The position numbers and the translations under genes were made by a program. From the NCBI GenBank assembly GCA_963744105.1, contig CAVUSJ010000001.1, positions 177,743-241,742 on the forward strand: a stretch of 64,000 nt of DNA, written 5' to 3'. This DNA comes from DASUPK01 sp963744105 (GTDB lineage Bacteria > Actinomycetota > Thermoleophilia > Solirubrobacterales > 70-9). Shown here in pieces: positions 45,295 to 56,686 of this stretch. How positions within the stretch are numbered: position 1 is the stretch's first letter; each line of letters opens with the position of its first letter. The notes beneath the pieces are model-generated. The model was not told the origin of the DNA. It did no database searches and was given only the letters and a program-made list of their open reading frames with translations.

Positions 45295-48200
45295 ATGGCG
45301 GATGAAACACCGGTCGTCTTGCTGGCCTTCGCCAACGCCAGGGGGGACCTCCACGCGCTCCGCGACGAGCAGGCGCGCGCTGCAGGGGCTGTTCGAGCCA
45401 CTGGAGTGGTCGGGACACTGCCGGCTCGTATTCCGGCCGGACATCACGCTTGAGCCAGCTCTTCGAGGTGCTGCAGGAGGACCGCGAGCGGCTGGCGCTG
45501 TTCCATTACGGCGGACATGCCGGCGCCGATCGGCTGATGCTCGACTCGGGGACGGGGGAGTCGCCGGCCTTCGCGGGTGGGCTGGCGACGCTCCTGGGCC
45601 AGTGCCGCGGCCTGAAGGTGGTGTTCCTCAACGGCTGCTCGACGGGTCCGCAGGTCAAGGCGCTGTTGGACGCCGGAGTGCCGGCGGTGATCGCGACGGC
45701 GCGGCCGATCCGGGACGGCGTGGCGCGAGACCTGGCGGTGGCGTTCTACAAGGCGCTGACGACGGGTGACAAGGAATGCAAGATCGACCGGGGCCAGAAC
45801 CTGCTCGGGGCGTTCGAGGCGGCGAAGGGGTTCGTGACCACCGCGGAGGGGGACAAATCGCTCGGCCCTGCTGCACGAGGGGCGGGACCTGGTGGGCGAG
45901 GATGTCAGCGACCTGACGGGGATGCCCTGGGACCTGTATCCCAGCGAGCCGCCGATCTCGGTCGTGCGTTGGACCCTCTTCGACAAGGACCCCTACTTCG
46001 GCTTGCCGGGCATCCCGGAGGACATCCCGCTTCCTCCCAGAGCCGTTCGTTCACCTGGAGCATTTCCAGCGCAAGCATGCGCCGGTGTTCTTCGGAAGAG
46101 GGGGGGCGATCCGGGTGCTCTACGACCTGATTCGCAACCCCGCGTCACCGAGGGTGATCCTGTATTACGGCCCGACGGGCGTGGGCAAGTCGTCGGTGCT
46201 GGACGCGGGCCTCTCGCCGAGGCTCGAGCGGACGCACGACGTGGTGTATCGCCGCCGCGACGAGAGCCAGGGACTGCTGGGGACGCTGCGAAGGGCGCTC
46301 GGGGGAGATGGGGAGCGGTCGCTGATCGAGGTGTGGATGGAGCGGGAGGCGACGTCGGGGCGGCCGCTGGTGGTGGTGGTCGATCAGGCCGAGGAGGCAT
46401 TTACGAGGCCGATCGCCATCGCCCCCGAGGGGAACGAGGAGGACGCGCTGAAGTGGCCGTGGACGGACCCGGACGCGGAGCTGAGAGGCTTCGCGACGGC
46501 GCTTCGCGAGCTCTTTGGCGGCGCGGCGCGGCCGCAGGGGCAGGTCATCGTCGCCTTTCGCAACGAGCGGCTGCAGGAGGTGCGAGCGGCCTTCGATGCG
46601 GTGTTGCTGAAGGTCGCGGAAGTACCCCTGGCGCCCCTGGGACGGCAGGAGCTGATCGAGATCATCCAGAAGCCCTCGCGCGGTGACCCGCTACAACTTG
46701 AGCGTGGAGGAAGGGCTGGCGGATCATATCGCGGACGAGTTGGTGAAGAACGGCGAGGTGCGGGAGGCGGTGGCGCCGACACTCCAGGTACTCTTGAGCC
46801 GCATGTACGCCGAGTTCCCCGAGGACCCGTTGAGCGCCCGTCCTTTCACCTTCGAGCTCTACCGACGTCTGAAGGCAAGCGGGCTGCTGCTGAGGGATTT
46901 CCTGGACCTGGGGCTGGAGGCGCTCTCGGCCCTGGGGCAGGCGGAGGGGGACGCCGTACGCTCCGGGCAGGTGCTGGAGGTCCTGGTGGAGTACACGACG
47001 GAGTGGGGGACCGCGAAGCGCTCCGGCAGGAGGAGCTGAGAGGACGGTTCCCCGAGATGCAGGGTGAGGAGGCCTGTCGACTGGCGGATCGACTGGAGGG
47101 GCTCTACCTACTCACCAGACCGGGGCAAAGTGCGAGGCGGTTGGCGCTGCGCATGACACGCTCGCGACGGTGGTGCGGCATGCCCATCAGGTCTCGATCG
47201 CCCCGGCGCAGCGGGCCCGACGCCTGCTGGAGAACCGCGCCGCGGAGTGGAAAGGCCGGGACACCGACCCGGTGCTGGTCCGGCTGGACTTGCAGACGGT
47301 GGAGGAGGGCCTGCCCTGGATGCGGGCTCTCCAAGACGAAGAACTCCGGCTACTCGAGGCCAGCAAGATCGCAGAGCGCCAACGCCAAGCCAAGGAAGAC
47401 GAGATAAAGCGCAAGAGTGCATGGGAGAAGAAAGCGAGGCTTGAGGCGGAGGCCAAGGCCAAGGAGGCTACTGAACAGCGACTCAAGGACCAGGAGGTGT
47501 TCAACAGGAAACTGATCCGCGTCCTGACCGGGTTGGCGGCTGTGGTAATCATCGCAATCGGCGCGAGTATTTATGCTGAGTTCAATCGACGCGATGCAAG
47601 ACACCAGGAAGGTATCGCCAAGACGAAGGCGATTGAAGCGATGAAGCAGAAAACCAACGCCGACCATGAGACGCTTGTGGCCCAGAAACAATCACGGATC
47701 TCGGATGCTCAACGCCTGGCCACTCTTTCTGTAGCCGAACGGACAGCCAACCCAGCTCATCCGATCCGAAGCCTTCTGCTCGCCGTCGAGGCCGTGCGTG
47801 CTACGGCCGATCATGAAGAGCCGATCCTCGCTGTGGCTGAGCAAGCCCTCCACGAGGCGTCGGCGTCCGCCGGGGGTCGGTTCTTAGGGAGATGGGGCTC
47901 CGATCTGCGCCCACACGCTTTTGGGCCGAATTCTCGGATGGCCGTCTACGGCGCCAGAGGGGATGAGGTCTGGGTCTACGACCTCGCAGACCCCGCGCCG
48001 AGCCGATCGTTCTCCGTCACGGGGATGGCATGGCGAGAAGTCTGATATTCCACTCGGACGGCCGCCTGATCACGGGGGGCGGCGACGGCACGGTCCGGGT
48101 CTACGACCTTATGAAGCCACAGACCCCTGTCAGTTTCCGCCGCTCCACCAACGAAGTCAGTATCCTGGAATTCGCGGCGCGACGGCCGGCTAGTTACGGC

Positions 48201-50031
48201 CGGCGACGATGAGAATGCATGGGTCTGGGACCTTGCAAAGCCTGAGGCTGAACCGATATCCCTGCGGGGTCACACGCGGGGGGTCGCTCGACTGACATGC
48301 GGCCCTGACGTTCGCATTGCCACGATCGACAGACTGAATACAGTGCGGGTCTGGGATCTGGCTAAGCCGGGAGTCGTACAGATCGTCCATCGTGGGGATC
48401 GTAAAGATGCAGAAGCGCCAGGATTCAGTCCTGATGATACTCTGATTTTCGTTCCCGCCAACCGGAAGATTCCTCCCGGCAGTCGTCTCATGGCAACTGG
48501 TACGAATGGCTCGATCCGGATCTGGGATTTGTCCAAGCCCGACTTCCCTCGTCTCGATCTCAGCGGCTTTAGCCCGATCATTCTCCAAATCTTCGGACCC
48601 GATGGACTCTTGGTGACGGTCGATCGTAGTAGGCATGCAGTCCTGTATGACCTCTTAAAACAGCCGATCAAGAAGACAATCCTCCAGAGCAATGACCGCG
48701 AGGACTGGTTTTATGCCGTGGCCTTTGGCCCGGATGGCCGCCTCTTGACCGGCGGACAGGACGGAACAATACGGGCCTGGGATGTCGAGAATCCCAATGA
48801 TCCCGGGCCTCGGATTCTCAAAGATTCTGCGGCTCGGGCCGCCAGTTCGGAATTTACTTATAATGATCATATCATAACTAATCGTATAGACGACATAACG
48901 ATCGAGGTCCCGGAGTGTTGGGACCGCAAAGTCGAACCCGTCGTTCTTCGAGGGCATGAGGAGCACTGGATTGTGGACCATATCTTAAGCCCCGAAGGCC
49001 GTCTCGTCAGTTGGGACGCGGTCGGCACGGCCCGGCTCTGGGATCTCGCTGTGCCCAACGCCGAGCCACTGGAGCTCCGGACTCACAAAGGCGGGGTCAC
49101 TGGCCTTGGTTTCGCCCCCGACGGGCAGTTGGTCACATCAAGCAAGGACGGCGAAATCCGGGTTTGGAATCTGAATAACCGCGGTGCGACCCCTTTATCT
49201 CTTTCGGTCGAGCATTGGAGCACCGAAAACCTTGCGATAAGTCCCGATGGTCACGTCGCCGCGGGCGTGGGTACGCTCCGAGTGTGGGACCTGAACAAAC
49301 CCGGGGATGAACCCATCGTCCTAGGCGGAGGCGGAGGCCGCGGGCTATCTCCGCCTACCGATTTTCGCGCCAGCGGCCGCATGGGTGCCGTTGACGCTAA
49401 CGGGCGACTACGGGTCTGGGATCTGAAGGACGGTGAAGCCAGGGAGCATGATGTCTCTAGTCAAAATGCGGATTCCTCGGGTTTCACGCTGGTTGATCGC
49501 AGCAACATCGTCGTTTCCGACGCACGAGGCTCATTGGAACCTGCATTGGAACCATCCGATCCAAAGGCAATCGAGATCCTCAGACGTCAAGGATTACCAC
49601 CGACACATATTCCCAAAATTGTTGATGAAGGTCGTTTTGTCGTAGGCATGGGTGACGGGACAGTCCTCGTCTGGAACTTGGCCGATCCCGAGCTCCAGCC
49701 GATTACACTCCGGGGCCACAAAGGCAGTGTCTACCATCTTTGCTCGCGAACGGCCTCCTCGCCACGGGTTCAACGGATGAAACCGTTCGGGTCTATGACC
49801 TCGACGTGAGGCGGCTGATCAAGCGCGGTCGAGGTAGCGGGTCGCAACCTCACGTGGGCGGAGTGGGAGCGATACTTTGCCACGAATGTTAAGGATTATC
49901 GCAAAACGTTCGCGGAACTACCCGAAGGCGAAGGCGTAGCCGAGATGCGAAAGGCGCGACAAGCAAAACCGGAGATCAAGGCCTCCAATCCGGCATCAAC
50001 CCCCGCGACGAGTGGCCCCATCACGAAGTGA
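45295..50031 (+). pseudogene. CHAT protease - STAND NTPase - TM - WD40 protein, frameshifted
   Basis: Joining frames gives ~1,575 residues from ATG 45295. (1) CHAT (caspase-like) domain: His in LALFHYGGHAGADRL and Cys in VVFLNGCSTGPQ, the expected dyad. (2) nSTAND1-type NTPase: Walker A YYGPTGVGKSSVLDAGLSPR, Walker B LVVVVDQAEEAFT. (3) Helical region. (4) Charged coiled coil and TM helix LTGLAAVVIIAIGASIY. (5) WD40 blades such as AVAFGPDGRLLTGGQDGTIR. The tail NLTWAEWERYFATNVKDYRKTF is common at the end of STAND-WD40 proteins. Family members act as stress or phage sensors whose NTPase oligomerises and activates the protease. That role is inferred. At least seven frame changes occur. Confidence 0.85.
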
Positions 50032-50085
50032 TATTCCGGGAGAACCTTGGGACCGAACGGGGACAAGACCGAAACGGGCCGGGTA

Positions 50086-50111
50086 GACCTGGGTGGTCGC
50101 CCACCCAGGTC
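50086..50111 (+). terminator. Strong hairpin after the CHAT-STAND gene
   Basis: GACCTGGGTGG-TCGC-CCACCCAGGTC, 11-bp perfect stem, 55 nt past the stop. There is no T-tract, so termination is possible but not certain. Confidence 0.45.
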
Positions 50112-50291
50112 CCCGACAGATCCAGACGTGCGCGTTAAACGCATCTGGCTCTTCATCTCATGCATTCGCTACGCCGCTCCGCAGCCCGTGGATCACACGG
50201 GCTCGGGGAAGACTGTAACGCTTCTCCAGACGAAGGAACTCGGCCCATGTCACTTCACCGTCTCGGCGGCGCGAGACAGCCATCGCCGCCA

Positions 50292-50408
50292 GGGGGCGGC
50301 TTCGCGGGGTCGGGGGGCGGCTTCGCGGGGTCGGGCGGCTTCGCGGGGTCGGGGCCGGTTCCGGTTTCCGGGGCGGCTTCGCGGGGTCAGGGCCGGTTCC
50401 CGGTTCCG
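50292..50408. repeat. REP-like tandem block (GCGGCTTCGCGGGGTC units)
   Basis: Four copies of GCGGCTTCGCGGGGTC occur, the last followed by AGGGCCGGTTCCCGGTTCCG. They lie just upstream of the REP-associated transposase gene. The inverse form recurs at its 3' end and at 43,345. Confidence 0.75.
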
Positions 50409-50437
50409 TGATGGACCCCGAATGATATTCTCGAGGC

Positions 50438-51071
50438 ATGGCCAGACCCTTGCGGATCGAATACCCCGGCGCGATCCACCACGTGATGTCCCGGGGCGAC
50501 CACAGGCGATCCGTCTTCGAGGACGATCGCGACTACCAGCGACTGCTCGAGGGGCTGGAACAAACCGTGCGGCGGTTCGATTGGGAGCTCCTGAGCTTCG
50601 TGCTCATCCCCAACCCGGCGGTCCGTCGAAGAGGGGCTGACGACTGCGCCGGCGGATCCCTTCCGGGAGGCGACCGGTGGCTGGCTGCTGGGCAGCCCGG
50701 AGTTCGTCGACCGCGTGCGGGCCGGGATGACCTTGCCGAGGCATCTCGACGCCGTCCCCGCCGCCCGTCGGCTGGCGGGCCTCGATTACCGGGCGGTCCT
50801 GGCGGCCGTGGCGGAGCACTACGGCATCGACGAGGGGAGCTTCTCGCGGCGGCGCAGCGGCGCGGCCAGCCGGGACCTGGCTGCCTGGCTGGCGCGGGAG
50901 CTGACGCCGGCGACCCTCCGGGAGTTGTCCGCGGCTTTCGGGCTGACGCATCCCGACAGCGTGCGGAACCTCATTCGCCGCGTCGACCGCGCCCTGCCAG
51001 GCTCCCCTGCGCTCCGCGCGGAGGTCGAGGCGATCCGCCGACGCCTCCTGAAAACCGAAAACCGGCCCTGA
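50438..51071 (+). pseudogene. REP-associated tyrosine transposase (RAYT/Y1-type), catalytic core deleted
   Basis: The N-terminus MARPLRIEYPGAIHHVMSRG leads to RRFDWELLSFVLIPN, the RAYT start up to the point where the HUH motif (N-H-x-H) should follow. The sequence then jumps to FREATGGWLLGSPEFVDRVR and a C-terminal DnaA-like helix-turn-helix region (ELSAAFGLTHPDSVRNLIRRV). The HUH histidines and catalytic Tyr are absent. A frame change accompanies the gap at about 50,615. REP-like repeats flank it on both sides in inverted orientation, as expected for a RAYT. Confidence 0.8.
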
Positions 51072-51083
51072 CCCCGCGAAGCC
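51049..51083. repeat. REP-like sequence at the 3' end of the RAYT gene
   Basis: GAAAACCGAAAACCGGCCCTG then ACCCCGCGAAGCC is the inverse of the last upstream unit. It codes the final residues (KTENRP) of the RAYT frame. Confidence 0.7.
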
Positions 51084-51133
51084 TTCCGACCTCGCGAAGC
51101 CTTCTCTGGCAGGCCGCCCTCAATCCTGGAAGA

Positions 51134-51743
51134 TCAGCGGGCTTCTTCGGGCAAGATCCGGAGCACGATCTCTGGCGAGTGGAAACCAGCGCCCTTCCAA
51201 GAAATCCGATAGGTTCCGGGCTCCTTGAACTGGTCCCCGAGAAGGCAATCGAATTGAAGACTCTCTCCAGGCGACAATGCTTTGAAACGAGCGCCCTTCT
51301 GGACGCTGCTGAAGATCAACCCAGAGTCAGCTGAGTTCCTTGCCGTTGATGACGATCCGGGACTCCGGGATCTTCGGGTCGATCACCTTGTCGCCGTCGT
51401 TGACCAGAGTGAACTCGATTCTCAGGTCTTTCGTTTGTCCCGCTTTGAAGATGGGATGGTTGACGCTCAATCCGGCCCAGAGGCTTCCCGCCTTCGGCTG
51501 GTCAGCGGTGCCCAGCTTGGCGGCAGCCAGCGCAGCCTGGGCGGAACGGACTTGGGCGAGATCTCTCGCCTGTAGAGCTTGATCCCTGGCTTGTTCAGCC
51601 AACAGTCTCTCCAGCCTTACTCGTGCCTCAAAGTGACGAACCGTCCATACGGCGAGAGCGAGCAGGACGGCGCACAATGCAACAGCGATCATGAGCGTCC
51701 TGATCGAGAGGCGGAATCGGCGTTGACCGGTAGATTCAACCAT
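51134..51743 (-). pseudogene. Membrane-anchored planctomycete protein of unknown function, one frameshift
   Basis: RRFRLSIRTLMIAVALCAVLL is a positively charged start plus TM helix of a kind very common in planctomycete proteins. A short coiled coil (ARVRLERLLAEQARDQALQARDL) and a beta domain follow (FKAGQTKDLRIEFTLVNDGDKVI, and after a frame change ALSPGESLQFDCLLGDQFKEPG). The beta domain looks Ig-like. It ends LRILPEEAR. Role unknown. Confidence 0.6.
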
Positions 51744-51789
51744 GAATTCTCCTCCCCCATCGTCGATCGGATGATCCCATACTTGAGCA

Positions 51790-52387
51790 TCAAGCCCGTT
51801 CTCTCGCCCCGTCCCCGACCGCCTTCAGCATCGCCGCCGCCGACTCCCTCCCGAACCGCTTCTGGACCCGCCGAACGTACGGATATCCCAGCCGGGTGAG
51901 GAGCAGGTGCGGGCGAGAGAACGCCAGGATGTCGTACCAGACCTCTCCGCTCGCACGATCCCATTCGACGAGGAATCTCTCCTCGCCCGTCTCGGCGTGA
52001 TCGGGGAGCGTGCCGTAGGCGAACCCGTAACGCTGGATCGGCTCCCGGTTCATCCACGACGTAGACGATCCGGCAGGCGTTCAGCCACCAGAGTCCGAGG
52101 TTCCGGGCAATGACCGCCACGACCTCGCCGGTCTCGATCGGCGTCTCGGGTGACCACGCCTCCACCCAGCCCAGGCGGAACTGCTCCCATCGCCCCAGGG
52201 CAGCCTTGGCTTTCGTGAAGACCTCCTCGCCCTGTCCCAGCTTGATCCGGGTGTGATCCACCGTATAACCCGCAGGAGGCAGGCTCGCCGTCGCCCCGAC
52301 CGCCGTGTAGGTGAAGCCGAGCTTCGACTGCGATGCCAGGAACTCACGGATCGTCTCGGTCGAAGGTCGTCGCAGCGAGACCATCAT
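51790..52387 (-). pseudogene. DUF1990 family protein, one frameshift
   Basis: The N-terminus is STETIREFLASQSKLGFTYT, then GYTVDHTRIKLGQGEEVFTKAKAAL and WEQFRLGWVEAWSPETPIETG. After a frame change near 52,055 it continues RYGFAYGTLPDHAETGEERF, then VWYDILAFSRPHLLLTRLGY and YVRRVQKRFGRESAAAML. These are the DUF1990 signatures, a START-like fold found in bacteria and plants with unknown ligand. It is divergent from the NAD-binding gene to its right, ~100 bp apart. Confidence 0.75.
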
Positions 52388-52490
52388 TCGCCCCTCGGTC
52401 GGTCATCGCCTGTTCTCTGCTCGATCCACCGAGATATCATAGGCAACTGCCGGTCGTTTTCCGAACCGTAACGAGTGGGGTTCCGCAGCC

Positions 52491-53436
52491 ATGCCGACCT
52501 CCGGGAGCGCCGACCAGCCGATCATCCTGCTCACCGGCGGCAGCGGTTACGTCGGCGGGAGGCTGATCCCCTTGCTGGAACGGCAGGGCGTGAGGCTCCG
52601 CTGTCTCGCCCGAAATCCCGACAAGCTCCGATCCCAGGTGCAGGCGACTACCGAGGTCGTGCAGGGGGACGTTCTCGATCCGCCTTCGCTGGACCGGGCG
52701 TTGCAGGGCGTCCACACCGCCTACTACCTCGTCCACCTGATGTCCGGGTCCGGGTCGAAGGACTTCGAGCGGGAAGACCGGCAGGCGGCGTTGAACTTCG
52801 CCGGGGCAGCCAAGACAGGCCGGGGTACGACGCATCATCTACCTCGGTGGTCTGGGCGACGATGCCGACCCGAAACTCTCCCCGCACCTCCGCAGCCGCC
52901 ACGAGGTCGGCAAGATCCTGCGGGATTCCGGCGTGGAGACCATCGAGTTCCGGGCGTCGATGGTGATCGGGGCGGGCAGCCTGTCGTTCGATCTGATGAA
53001 GTCGCTGACCGACCGCCTGCCGGTGATGCTCTGCCCCCGCTGGCTCACGACGCCGACGCAGCCCATCGCCGTGGACGACGTGCTGGCGTACCTCCTGGCG
53101 GCGAAGGACTTGCCTCCCGGTGAGAGCCGCATCTTCGAGATCGGCGGCACGGATGTCTCGACCTATGGCGACCTGATCCGGGAGTACGCCCGGCAACGAG
53201 GACTGCGGCGGTGGCTGATCTCGGTGCCGGTGCTGACGCCGTACCTGTCGAGCCTCTGGCTCGCCCTCGTGACGCCCGCCAGCTTCGAGGTCGGACGGCA
53301 CCTGATCGAAGGGTTGAAGAACCCCACGGTGGTCCGGGATCGATCCGCCCTGGACGTGTTCCCGATCCGCCCGATGGGGATTCGAGAGGCTATCCGCAAG
53401 GCGATGGCTGAGGCTCGTCCCTCTGACCCTCGATAG
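52491..53436 (+). pseudogene. NAD(P)-binding epimerase/NmrA-like protein, one frameshift
   Basis: The Rossmann start is IILLTGGSGYVGGRLIPLLE. RCLARNPDKL, VVQGDVLDPPSLDRALQGVH and AYYLVHLMSG follow the atypical-SDR pattern. After a frame change near 52,810, RIIYLGGLGDDADPKLSPHL and VETIEFRASMVIGAGSLSFD continue, then PIAVDDVLAYLLAAKDLPPG. No YxxxK catalytic pair is obvious, as usual for NmrA-like members. The divergent DUF1990 gene next door is a recurrent neighbour of this group. Confidence 0.75.
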
Positions 53437-53509
53437 TGTTCTCGGGCACCACCAAGAGATTCACTCGAAGGAACGTCCGTACCCACCGATTCAGGAACGG
53501 GTTGCCATC

Positions 53510-54106
53510 ATGGCTCTGAACATCCCCCTGATCCTCCACGCCATCCTCGAAGAGTACGTCCTCCCCTGGGACGGCGATCACGGCATCGCCCATTGGGCGA
53601 GGGTCCTCGAGAACGGGCTCCGGTTAGCCGAGGAGACCGGTGCCGACATCGAGGTGGTGCAACTTTTCGCCATCCTCCACGATTCCCAGCGGATCAACGA
53701 GGGTGGCGATCCCGAAGCACGGACCCCGTGCCGCCGCGTACGCCCTGGAACTCCGTGGGGCTGGTATTCGACCTACCTGATCCTGCAGTTCCGGCTGCTG
53801 CACCGAGCCTGTGCCGGTCACACGCACGAGCGGACACACCCCGACATCACGATCCAGACCTGCTGGGACGCCGACCGGCTGGACCTCGGTCGGGTCGGCA
53901 TCACCCCACACCCGAGCCGCCTCTGCACCGAGGCGGCGAAACGACCGGAGACGATCAAATGGGCTGACGGCAGAGCCAGTCTCGGCGTCGTCCCCGAGAT
54001 CGTCCTGACGGAGTGGGGAATCAATCTGAACGAGACCCGTCAGCGTTGGTGTCAGCGGGCGCTCAAAACCAGCCACCGAGGGGCGCTTGAAAACCAGCCA
54101 TTTTGA
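53510..54106 (+). pseudogene. HD-domain phosphohydrolase-like protein, frameshifted, 3' end replaced by IS21 end
   Basis: The N-terminus MALNIPLILHAILEEYVLPW precedes HGIAHWARVLENGLRLAEET with the first His, then LFAILHDSQRINEGGDPE with the HD pair. After frame change(s) near 53,720, HERTHPDITIQTCWDADRLD and GRVGITPHPSRLCTEAAK complete the fold. The last ~18 residues (from CQRALKTSHRG) are encoded by the terminal repeats of the adjoining IS21 element, so the original C-terminus is lost. Substrate unknown. Confidence 0.7.
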
Positions 54107-54165
54107 GGAGACCCAGATCGCCGGGTAGGCTCCCGGGCAGGCACCTTTGCCCCAGGAGAGCCACC

Positions 54166-55777
54166 ATGGCGAATCTGCTCAAGATGGCCATCAGCGAGAC
54201 CATCCGTACACTGCACCGCCGCGGCTGGTCCCAGCGCCGCATCGCCGACGAGCTGGGGATCAACCGCGAGACCGTCGCCCGTCACCTGCGACGCCCTGAG
54301 CCGGACCGCAAAACCAGCCATTGCGCCCACCGGCTCTCGGCCGACGGCGACGCGTCAAAACCAGCCACTGCGCCCCTCGGCTCGAACGGCGGATTCGACC
54401 CTCCGCCCGCGCTCGGTGCATTCCCCTCCCCCGGCTCCCAAACGGCCCAGCGGCTGCGAGCCGTGGCGAGCCGCCATCCAGGCCAAGTCCGACCTCGGCC
54501 TGTCCGCCCAGCGGATCTACCAGGACCTGGTCGCCGAGCACGGCTTCGCCGGCAGCTACTACAGCGTCCGCCGCTTCGTCCACCGCCTCGAGCAGGCCCA
54601 CGACCTCCCCTTCCGCCGCATCGAGTGCGACCCCGGCGACGAGGCCCAGGTCGACTTCGGCACCGGCGCGCCGCGTCGTCGGCCCCGACGGCAAGCGGCG
54701 CAAGACCCACGTCTTCCGCGTCGTCCTGAGCCACTCCCGCAAGGGCTACAGCGAGGCCGTCTCCCGCCAGACCACCGACGACTTCCTCCGCTGCCTGGAG
54801 AACGCCTTCCGGCACTTCGGCGGCGTGCCCAGGCGCCTGGTCCTGGACAACCTCAAGGCGGCCGTGACAGAAGGCCGACTGGTTCGACCCCGAGCTCAAC
54901 CCCAAGGTCCGCTCCTTCGGCGAAGCACTACGGCACCGTGTTCTTGCCGACCCGCCCCTACACGCCCCGCCACAAGGGGAAGGTCGAGCGGGGCGTCGAC
55001 TACGTCCAGGAGAACGCCTTGAGGGGCAGGACGCTTCGCCAGCCTGGAGGAGCAGAACCGGTTCCTCCGCGACTGGGAGCTGACCGTCGCCGACACCCGC
55101 GTGCACGGCACGACACGTCGTCACGTCGGCAAGCACTTCCCGGAGGTCGAGCGGGCCGCGCTGCTGCCCCTGCCGCGCGGACCCGTTCCCGTCGTTCCGC
55201 GAGGCCCGCCGCACGGTGCACCGCGACGGCCACGTCGAGGTCGAGCACGCCTACTACTCGGTGCCGCCGGAGTACCTCGCCCGCAGGGTCTGGGTCCGCT
55301 GGGACGCCCGCCTGGTGCGGGTCTTCAACGACCGGATGGAGCCGATCGCGGTCCACCCCAGGCAGCGAGCCGGGGCGGTTCAGCACCGCCGCCGGCGCAC
55401 ATCGCCTCGGAGAAGATCAGCGGCGTCGAGCGGGGCGCGGCCTGGCTGCTGGCCCGGGTCCGGCTGCTCGGCCCGCAGAGCGCCCGCTGGGCCGAGGCGA
55501 CGTGATCGCGGCCCGCGGCGTCGAAGGCGGTCCGGGTCCTGATCAGGGCCTGTTGAGCCTGGCCGCAGCGCCACCCCGTCGGCGGCGATCGAGCGGGCCT
55601 GCGGGATCGCCGCACGGCTACGGCGCGTACCACCTGCGGACGGTCCGCGCCCTGATCGACCGCGACGCCCCGAGCCAGGAGCTGTTCGCTTTTCTCGAGC
55701 GAGCACCCGATGATCCGTCCACTGTCCGACTACGGCCAGTTCGTCCACGACGCGTTTCAGAAGAAGGAGGTTCTCAC
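54166..55777 (+). pseudogene. istA: IS21 transposase IstA, frameshifted
   Basis: MANLLKMAISETIRTLHRRG begins the gene, with helix-turn-helix GWSQRRIADELGINRETVARHL. A linker encodes two copies of the element's own terminal repeat (SKPATAPLGS). The DDE core: first Asp in DEAQVDFGTG, second in RLVLDNLKAAV, Glu in HKGKVERGVDYVQ, reached through several frame changes. The C-terminal region HAYYSVPPEYLARRVWVRWD is typical. IstA performs the DNA cutting and joining. As read it is not functional. Confidence 0.82.
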
Positions 55778-56686
55778 ATGAACGATGCCTTGCGTAGTGC
55801 CTTGAAGAAGCTGCGCCTCTCCGGGCTGCTGGAGGGCCTGGAGGTCCGGCTGCAGGAGGCCGCCGGCCACGGCCTGAGCCACGCCGAGTTCCTGGAGCTG
55901 ATCCTCCAGGACGAGCTGGCGGTGCGGTCCGACCGCCAGCTCCAGCGGCGGGTCAAGGCGGCGCTGTTCCGCGAGCTGAAGCCGCTGGACGAGTTCGACT
56001 GGTCGTTCAACCCGTCGATCAAGAAGAAGCAGGTGCTCGACCTGGCGACCTGCCGGTTCGTCCGCGAGACGCGCGACGTGCTCTGGCTGGGCCCGCCCGG
56101 CGTGGGCAAGAGCTTCCTGGTGCCAGGCGATCGGCTACCAGGCGATCAAGGCGGGGCACGCGGTGCTGTACCGGTCGATCTTCGACGTGGTCCGCGACTT
56201 CCTGCACGACGAGGCGCTGTCGGCCGGAGGACAAGGTGCTGTCGCGGTACCTCAAGCCCGACCTGCTTGATCATCGACGACATGGGGATGAAGCAGTTGC
56301 CGAAGCGTTCGGGCGAGTATCTCTTCGAGATCATCATGCGGCGCTACGAGACGCGGTCGACGATGATGACCTCGAACCGGCCGCTGGAGGACTGGGGCAA
56401 GCTGCTGGGCGACGTGCCCACCGCGACGGCGATCCTGGACCGGTTCCTGCACCACGCGGAGGTGGTCCAGATGAACGGCCGGAGCTACCGCCTGCGGGAC
56501 CCCGGGCAGGGGCTGCAGGAGGACGTCGGCCCTTCAAAACCAGCCAACGCGCCCCCCGGCTCGGAGGCAGGTGAATCCGGTTCAAAACCAGCCAAAGCGC
56601 CCCCCGGCTCGGTGAAGGGGCGGGCCAGTTCAAAACCAGCCAATGCGCCCCCCGGCTCGGAAGGACCGAGGGAGGCAGAGGCATGA
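55778..56686 (+). pseudogene. istB: IS21 helper ATPase IstB, frameshifted, repeat-encoded C-terminal tail
   Basis: ATG follows AAGGAGG at optimal distance. The N-terminal helix is LRSALKKLRLSGLLEGLEVR. Walker A is WLGPPGVGKSFLV, Walker B LIIDDMGMKQL, sensor MMTSNRPLEDWGKLLGD, and the end FLHHAEVVQMNGRSYRLR. Three frame changes lie between Walker A and Walker B. After the normal IstB end, three copies of SKPANAPPGSE-like sequence extend the protein by ~50 residues; these are translations of the AAAACCAGCCA repeat. IstB is the AAA+ regulator of IstA. Confidence 0.82.
56536..56668 (+). repeat. Three direct copies of the IS21 AAAACCAGCCA repeat within istB
   Basis: Copies begin at 56,536, 56,584 and 56,632, 48 bp apart. 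Each is followed by an NNGCGCCCCCCGGCTCGG-type extension. Further copies lie at 54,310 and 54,357 in istA and at both element ends. Confidence 0.8.

Noticed and set aside
45295..50031. Several separate small genes
   Set aside because: The CHAT, STAND, TM and WD40 motifs follow in the normal order of one known architecture across frame changes, so one broken gene is simpler.
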